DNA from: an uncultured Cellvibrionales bacterium
GTDB taxonomy: Bacteria; Pseudomonadota; Gammaproteobacteria; Pseudomonadales; Porticoccaceae
Assembly (NCBI GenBank): GCA_913062605.1
Contig: CAJXWQ010000023.1
Location: 1-32,714 of the forward strand
DNA: 32,714 nt
Direction of reading: 5' to 3'
Part shown: one piece after another, positions 26,304 to 32,714 of the stretch
Layout of the letters: the number at the start of each line of letters is the position of its first letter
Position numbering within the stretch: the first letter of the stretch is position 1
The notes under the pieces: generated by a model
What the model saw: the letters and a program-made list of their open reading frames with translations, nothing else
Databases searched by the model: none
Told to the model about the DNA's origin: nothing
Made by a program: the position numbers and the translations under genes

Positions 26304-28087
26304 TTAATTTTTTTCACTATCAAACCACTGCTCAATCATGTCACGCAGCTGAGACAGCGTATAGGGTTTGCTCAAATAATCATTCATACCAGATGCCAAA
26401 GCCATCTCACGATCCTCTCCCATAGCATTAGCCGTCAGGGCAATGATAGGTATAGGCTTTTTGTCTGCAGATTGCTCGATGGCTCGGATTTTTTTGTGGT
26501 TTCATAGCCATCTAATTCCGGCATCTGACAGTCCATAAAGATAAGGTCGTAGCTCCTTCTACCGAGCATCTCTATTGCCTCTATACCATTAACAGCGGTA
26601 TCTGCGTGGCAGCCAAGTCTGTTCAGCATGATGACAGCAATTTTCATATTAACCGCGTTATCTTCGGCCAACAAAATACGGGGTGTATACGCACCCGTCA
26701 TTGGCGAAACATTACCCTCTTCTAAAGGCTTAGTTTCGACTGTAGCAGTTTCAGTGTTACCCAAAGCCCTTAAAATAGCTTCTCTCAATCTCAATAGATG
26801 AGACGAATCAGGAACAATATTATTAATACCCAAGGCCAAGTATTTTGCTTCTGCCATAGAGCTGGAACCAAGGATAATGAGTTGCGAGCTAGAGTGCACT
26901 GCCGACGAACTCATTAGCTTTGCTATACGAAATTTATCTACTTCGCCAAGTGCTTCTCCCAGAATAACTACACTCCCACATATGTCGCCTACCTTGCTAA
27001 TCTCGCATACTTCACCAACAGAGGGAAAACCAAAACCAGCCAGCTGCCTTCTTAATCGCTGAGATTCACCCTCACAAGGAGTGATGAGCTGCACATCAAC
27101 AGACTCCAACTCTGTCAAATAATGTGCATTTGGAGACACCTCTACCCAAGCCGTAAACCAGAAGGTAGAGCCCTCTCCTAACCGACTTTCTACACCAATT
27201 TCACCCTTTAAGAGCGTCACTAATTGTCGGCATATGGAAAGCCCCAAACCCGTACCGCCAAACTGGCGAGCAGGCGTACCATCAACTTGGGAAAAAACAT
27301 CGAATACACTATCAAGCATGTCCGCAGGAATCCCTACCCCGGTATCTTGCACTTCAAATCTAAGTAGTATTTCCTGTCCTCGTCGCTCAACAGGGTATAC
27401 ACGTAGAATCACTTGGCCAGCTTCAGAAAACTTAACCCCATTACCCATTAAGTTCATTAATATCTGTCGCAGCCTCGCTGAATCTGATATGAGGTGGCTT
27501 GGGGTGTACGGTGAGATATCACAATACAGTGATAGCTCTTTATCGCGCGCCAATTCAGCTAATAATTCAGGTATACCCTGAACCAAAGATCGAACCTCAA
27601 AGAGTTCTGGGTCTAATTTAAGTTTTCTCGCTTCAATTTTTGAGAAATCGAGGATGTCATTAATAATACGAAGCAGGGAGTGCCCTGATTCATGGGCCAG
27701 CTTTACCAGAGCTAGCTGCTTTTCAGTTAAATCGGCGTTCAATAACAACTGTGTTACACCCAACATACCGTGCATGGGCGTACGAACTTCATGGCTCATA
27801 GTAGCTAGGAATTCACTTTTAGCTCGACTAGCAGCTTCTGCGGCCTCTTTAGCTTGTAGTAATTCGCTGTTGGTTCTTTCCAGCTCTTGCATCGTGGCGT
27901 CATTGGCCTGAGTACGTTCACGAACCTTATGCTCCAATACAATGGCTGATTGGAATAGTGCATAGGCATCACCCTGAAGATCCATGTCACGCTCAACGCG
28001 ATTCATTAACGCTTGGATGATTTTCTCAAGACGCATAATCTTTTCTTTTAAAACAGAAATCTCATCCATCGCCACCTCATCGGGCAT
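26304..28087 (-). pseudogene. Soluble hybrid histidine kinase, frameshifted in its receiver domain
   Basis: No membrane segment is seen. Residues 1–90 are mostly coiled coil. The phosphoacceptor domain follows, with [18 protein letters not shown] (His99), then the N box NLMGNGVKF and the ATP-binding DTGVGIP and [10 protein letters not shown] boxes. A receiver domain starts at [11 protein letters not shown] with phosphoacceptor Asp519 in [16 protein letters not shown]. There the frame slips in a run of seven A's (26489–26495) and stops at 26435, giving 550 aa. Restoring one base continues as [20 protein letters not shown] and on through NDYLSKPYT to a stop at 26304, a complete 594-aa hybrid kinase. 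The kinase part is still coded. It lies 13 bp after the FIST gene, and the pair resembles NosP–NahK/VpsV–VpsS. Sequencing error is possible. Confidence 0.88.
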
Positions 28088-28100
28088 AAAGCCAACCGCC

Positions 28101-29270
28101 TTATTTTCGCCCTATTGCAACACCAGTGAACGTCTGATTTACATGCATAGCATTATATTGTTCACCGTAGGTGCTGAAACCAATGACCTTATTCTCCATC
28201 ATGATATGTGCAATATCCCCTTGAAGCCCTTTCTGCTCCATTTCCAGGCGACGGAAAAGACAGTCACAGCCCAGTGTCAGAATAGGCTCTCCAACACAAG
28301 CTCTTACCTGCTGAAATGCATCCCCTAGGTTTTCCACCATGTCTTTGCCTTCTGCTACAGTCAACACAACCCCTTCATCAATTGCACAAAAAAACAGCAA
28401 ACTCCCATCCTCATTAACTTTTCCAAGAGAACGCACAAAATATTCACCACCAATTTTAACGACAACAGGGTAAGCAGCAAAAATCATGGGTGTTAACTTA
28501 TTGACTTCAAGTCCAACCATGCGGGCATATTCACGGCCAGCAGGTACACCATTTATCTCTGTGACAATACGTTTTCCAGGGTCGGCTTCAGTGATAACCA
28601 TTTTCGTATCTGAATCAACAAAATGCTGTGTTTTAAAGACAGTAAACGGGAGATCTGTTTGGATAAGTGAGAGAAGGGCACAGTTTGACCGGAATTCACC
28701 ATCATGAAACAAGAACGTTTCAGAAAGATTTTCATTATCTCCAGCGGAACCACCAAATAACTGGATACTGCCGATACCGCGATGAAGACTACTAACAACA
28801 ACCTCTTCCCTACCACAGAGACCATCAATCAATAGAAATGCAAACGTATTTTCACCACTCGGAGGCTTAGCTCCTAAACGAACGAGGCTATTGCTCAATG
28901 CATGAGTAATATTGACACCATCAGCAATCGCAAAATTATCAATTTCATCTATTCGCTGAGTAACCACCTGAAAAGTCTCACTCGCAAAACTCACCCCAGT
29001 CAAAGCACCCTGTAGATAGCCGGTAGGGGTAATTTCTCCCGCTGTAGTACAACCGATAATATTAATATCACCGAATAAACGATGTAACTCAGAACCCAAC
29101 TGGGCCAAGTCATATTCGGGGGAGCAATAGAATAGGCAGAGACTGATATCTGGCTGAAAAATACTGTCATACAGCTCTTTGGCGGCGGTTAGTGCATCCA
29201 TGGAAATGGATACGCCAGTCAACACGTTGGGGGCATCAGGAGCTGGAGAGGTTGATGTCGGCTGTGTCAT
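28101..29270 (-). CDS. FIST-domain sensory protein (NosP/VpsV-like)
   Basis: A 389-residue cytoplasmic protein with FIST_N (about residues 30–220: [48 protein letters not shown]) and FIST_C (about 225–370: [50 protein letters not shown]). FIST proteins are small-ligand sensors. NosP of Pseudomonas and VpsV of Vibrio are FIST proteins encoded beside a soluble hybrid kinase that they control, and NosP binds nitric oxide through haem. The same adjacency here supports an equivalent role, but the ligand is inferred, not seen. ATG at 29270 has GAGGTG upstream; the kinase gene follows at 13 bp. Confidence 0.88.
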   Translation of the reverse strand: MTQPTSTSPAPDAPNVLTGVSISMDALTAAKELYDSIFQPDISLCLFYCSPEYDLAQLGSELHRLFGDINIIGCTTAGEITPTGYLQGALTGVSFASETFQVVTQRIDEIDNFAIADGVNITHALSNSLVRLGAKPPSGENTFAFLLIDGLCGREEVVVSSLHRGIGSIQLFGGSAGDNENLSETFLFHDGEFRSNCALLSLIQTDLPFTVFKTQHFVDSDTKMVITEADPGKRIVTEINGVPAGREYARMVGLEVNKLTPMIFAAYPVVVKIGGEYFVRSLGKVNEDGSLLFFCAIDEGVVLTVAEGKDMVENLGDAFQQVRACVGEPILTLGCDCLFRRLEMEQKGLQGDIAHIMMENKVIGFSTYGEQYNAMHVNQTFTGVAIGRK

Positions 29271-29568
29271 ATTTTCACCTCATCCCCACTCGTCTAAATA
29301 TAAATGACATGCTCATGGCCATAATACAACGTAAACCAAGGGCTTCTATCGTAAGGAGTACATTAGCGCTCACCTTTCTGCTGGAGAAAGATAGGACAGC
29401 GCCGGCCCCATTACTTTGCATTCTTATTTATATGTATCTTAATAGAGAAGAAATATGTATCGGCGTGATTCAACAATGTCTTGCTATTCAAACGGGGGCT
29501 ATCGAGCAAAAAGGCGGGTTACTGCCAGACACTCTTATCAATATAGTTTTTTCTGCACAAAAGAATAT

Positions 29569-29829
29569 CTAGCGAGAACGAAAGCTCGCCTTCGCTCTTC
29601 CTGCTTTTAACCCTTCTCGAAAAGCTGACCTGTCTGGATCAATTTGCCGTAAAGTTGGACATTTGGGCATATCCATTTTTCTTAGATGATTACCTTTAAT
29701 CATTTTAATACCCTGCACCCAACCTTTACAAAAATCTTCTTGGTCTGCATTTTGATCTCTATCTTGATCGGCAAAAGCTAGGCCAGAGCACATAGACAAC
29801 CATAGACATGTAATAAGTACTTTTTTGAT
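29569..29829 (-). CDS. Small exported protein of unknown function, apparently starting at ATC
   Basis: Not recognised. The frame encodes a clear signal peptide (KKVLITCLWLSMCSGLAFA, cleavage after AFA) followed by a 66-residue charged mature part with two cysteines in FCKGWVQGIKMIKG and MPKCPTLRQ, and a C-terminal FREGLKAGRAKA. AGGAG (29840–29836) lies six bases before ATC-AAA-AAA at 29829, exactly where ATG would be expected. The nearest standard start codons are TTG at 29892, which adds 21 residues before the signal peptide and has no ribosome site, or codons inside the signal peptide. Either ATC is used, or the start codon is mutated and the gene is silent. It lies alone between the FIST and RIO genes. 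Confidence 0.55.
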   Translation of the reverse strand: MKKVLITCLWLSMCSGLAFADQDRDQNADQEDFCKGWVQGIKMIKGNHLRKMDMPKCPTLRQIDPDRSAFREGLKAGRAKASFRSR

Positions 29830-30013
29830 GTTGAACTCCTTTGGTGAATTTAGAGGAAAAATACCAAGCCATTGAATGGGAAAGTAACCCAAGTGTCAAT
29901 ATCACAGCTGACCAGACACCAGTTTTGACTTAATTCAGCATAGGTAGTGGTGAAATGGTAAGATTTCATTCGATTCTCACTTCTAGCCAATCGATGTGTA
30001 ACATAAGGACTCC

Positions 30014-30871
30014 ATGAAGACCCCTAAGCGAATCCAGCCCCTGATTGACGACGGCTTAGTCGATGAAGTCATCCGCCCACTGATGAGTGGAAAAGAGGCT
30101 GCCGTCTATGTAGTTCGCTGTGGTTCCGAGGTTCGCTGTGCCAAGGTCTATAAAGAGGCCAACAAACGGAGCTTCAAGCAAGCAGTTCAGTACCAGGAAG
30201 GTCGCAAGGTACGTAATAGCCGCCGTGCTAGGGCCATGGAAAAAGGCTCCAAATACGGTCGAAAACAACAAGAAGAAACCTGGCAGAATGCCGAAGTGGA
30301 TGCGCTCTATCGTCTAGCCACTGCTGGTGTGCGAGTTCCCCAGCCTTTCGGCTGCTTCGACGGTGTCTTATTAATGGAGCTAGTTACTGGTCCTGATGGT
30401 CATGTAGCACCACGTCTAAACGATGTGTCTATGTCATCAGAACAAGCTCTAGAAGATCACGCTATCGTTATGCAGTATGTGAAACTGATGCTCTGTGCCG
30501 GACTGGTACACGGCGATTTGTCAGAATTTAATGTACTTGTAGATGAATACGGCCCCGTCATTATCGATCTGCCTCAAGCGGTAGACGCAGCTGCAAATAA
30601 CAATGCAGAGCGAATGTTGGCACGAGATGTTAACAATATGACCAGCTACTACGCTTTATTCGCCCCCGAATTAAAAGGTACCCAATATGCCAAAGAAATG
30701 TGGGCGTTGTATGAGGAGGGTGAATTACATCCAGAGGTCGAATTAACCGGCCACTTCGAAGAAAGTACTCAAGCCGCTGATGTGGATGTAGTGCTACAAG
30801 AAATCCAGGCTGCATTAACCGAAGAGCTTGAGCGCCAAGAACGCCTCCGTGAAGCGGAAGAACTTGCCTAA
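30014..30871 (+). CDS. RIO1-family atypical serine/threonine kinase
   Basis: A 285-residue RIO-type kinase. Visible are the ATP-binding SGKEAAVYVVRCG (about 25–37), Lys44 in RCAKVYKE, the flexible Arg/Lys-rich loop typical of RIO1 (about 50–85), the catalytic loop VHGDLSEFNVLV (Asp168, Asn173), and the metal-binding Asp185 in VIIDLPQAVD. The eukaryotic and archaeal members act in small ribosomal subunit maturation. Bacterial homologues, common in proteobacteria, have no settled role. The C-terminal 60 residues are acidic and helical. ATG at 30014 has AAGGA five bases upstream. Confidence 0.92.
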   Translation: MKTPKRIQPLIDDGLVDEVIRPLMSGKEAAVYVVRCGSEVRCAKVYKEANKRSFKQAVQYQEGRKVRNSRRARAMEKGSKYGRKQQEETWQNAEVDALYRLATAGVRVPQPFGCFDGVLLMELVTGPDGHVAPRLNDVSMSSEQALEDHAIVMQYVKLMLCAGLVHGDLSEFNVLVDEYGPVIIDLPQAVDAAANNNAERMLARDVNNMTSYYALFAPELKGTQYAKEMWALYEEGELHPEVELTGHFEESTQAADVDVVLQEIQAALTEELERQERLREAEELA

Positions 30872-31075
30872 CCGACTACACCTAATACACATCTTTTTCT
30901 CTTCTTGTGTTCTGATCAACCGGCCCTATTACATTCTTTATCTAATCATGTCTGATTGTGTGCAATTTTTAGGCAGTTTAACTCGACGCCGTTGCAACAA
31001 ATCCCTATAGTACGCCCCCTCTTAGAATCCCATTTAACCCCCCACTTTTAATTGCTTAAATTCATAGGTATCCCG

Positions 31076-32662
31076 TTGATTTCTACCGCAAATATCACTA
31101 TGCAGTTTGGCGCCAAGCCATTGTTTGAAAACATCTCTGTCAAATTTGGCAATGGCAATCGCTATGGTCTGATCGGCGCAAACGGCTGTGGTAAATCCAC
31201 ATTCATGAAAATCCTGGATGGTAGCTTGGCTCCCACCGCCGGAAATGTATCAATTACACCTAATGAGCGTGTGGGGAAATTACACCAGGATCAATTTGCC
31301 TTTGAAGAGTCTTCCGTGATTGATACCGTCATCATGGGACATGCTGAGTTATGGGACATAAAACTGGAGCGAGACCGTATCTACGGGCTAGCCGAAATGT
31401 CCGAAGCAGACGGCATGAAAGTGGCTGACCTCGAAGCCCGGTTCGCAGAAATGGATGGCTATAGCGCCGAAAGCCGTGCCGGTGAGATTCTCATGGGTGC
31501 TGGTATTGCTGAAGAGCTTCATTTTGACCCTATGAGCGAAATTGCACCAGGCTGGAAACTGCGAGTACTACTGGCGCAGGCCCTCTTTTCAGATCCAGAC
31601 ATTTTGCTGCTGGACGAACCAACCAACAACCTCGACATCGACACCATTCGCTGGCTGGAAGCACTAATCAACGAACGTAAAAGCACGATGGTCATCATTT
31701 CCCATGATCGCCACTTTCTCAATGCGGTATGCACGCACATGGCTGATATCGACTATGGTGAATTACGTGTTTACCCCGGCAACTACGATGACTTCATGAC
31801 AGCATCAACCCAGGCTCGCGAGCGCATGCAGTCAGAAAATGCTAAGAAATCCGTACAAATTGCTGAACTTCAACAGTTCGTCAGTCGCTTCTCAGCAAAT
31901 GCATCAAAAGCCAAGCAGGCCACCTCACGCGCCAAGCAGCTTGGAAAAATAAAACTGGAGGATATCAAAGCATCCAGTCGAGTCAGCCCCTACATTCGCT
32001 TTAAGCAGGATAAAAAGCTGCACCGCCAAGCGTTGATTCTGGAAAATCTGGGGCATAGTTTTGACGACGAGCAACTGTTCAGCGGGGGTAACCTCATCCT
32101 GGACGCCGGCACACGTCTGGCTGTCATTGGTGACAACGGTGCGGGTAAAACCACCCTGCTTCGCTGCCTGATGAACGAAATTTCTGCCAATAACGGCACG
32201 ATAAAATGGTCTGAAAATGCAACGTTGGGGTACTGTCCTCAAGACAGTACCGCTGAGTTTGATAATAACTTGAACCTGTTTGATTGGATGAGCCAATGGC
32301 GCAAACCCAGTCACGACGATCAAATTGTACGTGCCACACTGGGGCGTCTATTATTTTCTTCCGATGATTTTAAAAAGCAGGTCAAAGTCTGCTCTGGTGG
32401 TGAGAAAAACCGTCTGCTATTTGGCAAGTTAATGATGATGGATACCAACGTGCTATTGATGGATGAACCCACCAACCACCTGGATATGGAAGCCATCGAA
32501 GCATTAAATTTAGCGTTAGAAAATTTTGATGGCACATTAATTTTTGTCAGCCATGACCGTGAATTTGTTTCTACTATTGCCACCCGCATTATTGAATTAA
32601 CGAAAGATGGTTACATTGATTTTGCTGGTACTTATGATGAGTATTTAGCAAGCCAAGCTTAG
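31076..32662 (+). CDS. ybiT: ABC-F family ATPase YbiT
   Basis: Ribosome-associated ABC-F protein with two ATPase domains and no membrane part, close to E. coli YbiT throughout. Domain 1 has [24 protein letters not shown] and [19 protein letters not shown]. The linker carries [20 protein letters not shown]. Domain 2 has [25 protein letters not shown] and [23 protein letters not shown] proteins work at the ribosomal E site. The start is TTG at 31076 because AGGT lies six bases upstream and the protein then begins (M)[11 protein letters not shown], matching YbiT; a TTG eight codons earlier is less likely. Length 528 aa. Confidence 0.95.
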   Translation: MISTANITMQFGAKPLFENISVKFGNGNRYGLIGANGCGKSTFMKILDGSLAPTAGNVSITPNERVGKLHQDQFAFEESSVIDTVIMGHAELWDIKLERDRIYGLAEMSEADGMKVADLEARFAEMDGYSAESRAGEILMGAGIAEELHFDPMSEIAPGWKLRVLLAQALFSDPDILLLDEPTNNLDIDTIRWLEALINERKSTMVIISHDRHFLNAVCTHMADIDYGELRVYPGNYDDFMTASTQARERMQSENAKKSVQIAELQQFVSRFSANASKAKQATSRAKQLGKIKLEDIKASSRVSPYIRFKQDKKLHRQALILENLGHSFDDEQLFSGGNLILDAGTRLAVIGDNGAGKTTLLRCLMNEISANNGTIKWSENATLGYCPQDSTAEFDNNLNLFDWMSQWRKPSHDDQIVRATLGRLLFSSDDFKKQVKVCSGGEKNRLLFGKLMMMDTNVLLMDEPTNHLDMEAIEALNLALENFDGTLIFVSHDREFVSTIATRIIELTKDGYIDFAGTYDEYLASQA

Positions 32663-32685
32663 GCTTATTGATCATAAAAGACATT

Positions 32686-32710
32686 GAGCTTAATTCACAC
32701 TGTGAAGCTC
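32686..32710 (+). terminator. Possible hairpin after ybiT, cut by the window end
   Basis: GAGC...TTCAC-act-GTGAA-GCTC can fold with a 4-base bulge 24 bases after the ybiT stop. No T-tract is seen before the window ends, so it may or may not be a terminator. Confidence 0.25.
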
Positions 32711-32714
32711 GATA

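Noticed and set aside
29192-29572. Rightward open frame of 126 codons opposite the FIST gene start and the following gap
   Set aside because: Overlaps the FIST gene antisense, has no ribosome site at its start and no recognisable domain. The 298-bp gap 29271–29568 shows no other supported gene and probably holds the FIST promoter.
32663-32714. Start of a further gene after ybiT
   Set aside because: Only 52 bases remain and no start codon with a ribosome site is seen.

Overview
The window looks like chromosomal DNA from a gammaproteobacterium of moderate GC content. The best guess is a marine, Pseudomonas/Cellvibrio-like lineage, but the family is not certain. The basis is the block rne–rluC–HAD–yceF–yceD–rpmF–plsX–fabD–fabG–acpP–pabC–mltG–tmk–holB–pilZ–ycfH. 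This combines the E. coli rne-to-ycfH order with two Pseudomonas traits: a pilZ between holB and ycfH, and no fabH.

Layout. 1–3.4 kb: an acyl-CoA dehydrogenase interrupted by an in-frame stop at the window edge, trmH, a small carboxymuconolactone-decarboxylase-like protein, and a divergent Ap4A phosphorylase-like gene. 3.7–8.5 kb: a three-gene Gld-type ABC operon (ATPase, fused permease/GldG protein, DUF4340 protein) ending in a terminator that also faces ycfH. 8.7–13.5 kb: leftward genes pabC, mltG, tmk, holB, pilZ and ycfH. 13.6–17.6 kb: leftward lipid/ribosome genes yceD, rpmF (59 aa), plsX, fabD, fabG and acpP, ending in a strong terminator. yceD appears to start from a near-consensus promoter that leaves almost no mRNA leader. 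17.8–20.0 kb: yceF, convergent with a HAD phosphatase and rluC. 20.1–23.6 kb: a roughly 530-nt structured leader followed by rne.

23.65–26.16 kb: a tRNA-Ser(TGA) gene whose last 18 nt are repeated 2.28 kb downstream. The two copies bracket an AT-rich segment holding one membrane acyltransferase/SGNH gene and no recognisable integrase. A perfect-palindrome terminator follows the distal copy. This is best read as a small or decayed tRNA-integrated island carrying a surface-modification gene.

26.3–29.3 kb: a FIST-domain sensor and a soluble hybrid histidine kinase, resembling NosP/NahK or VpsV/VpsS pairs. The kinase receiver domain is cut by a one-base frameshift in a homopolymer. 29.6–32.7 kb: a small exported protein whose expected ATG is ATC, a RIO-type kinase, and the ABC-F ATPase YbiT.

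Most of the window is housekeeping: membrane lipid supply, folate, peptidoglycan, dTMP and replication, pilus assembly, and RNA processing. The unusual parts are the tRNA-Ser island, the two gene disruptions, short in-frame repeat expansions, the leaderless yceD start, and the missing fabF between acpP and pabC. I found no CRISPR array, rRNA, transposase or integrase. All calls come from reading the sequence; no database search was run.
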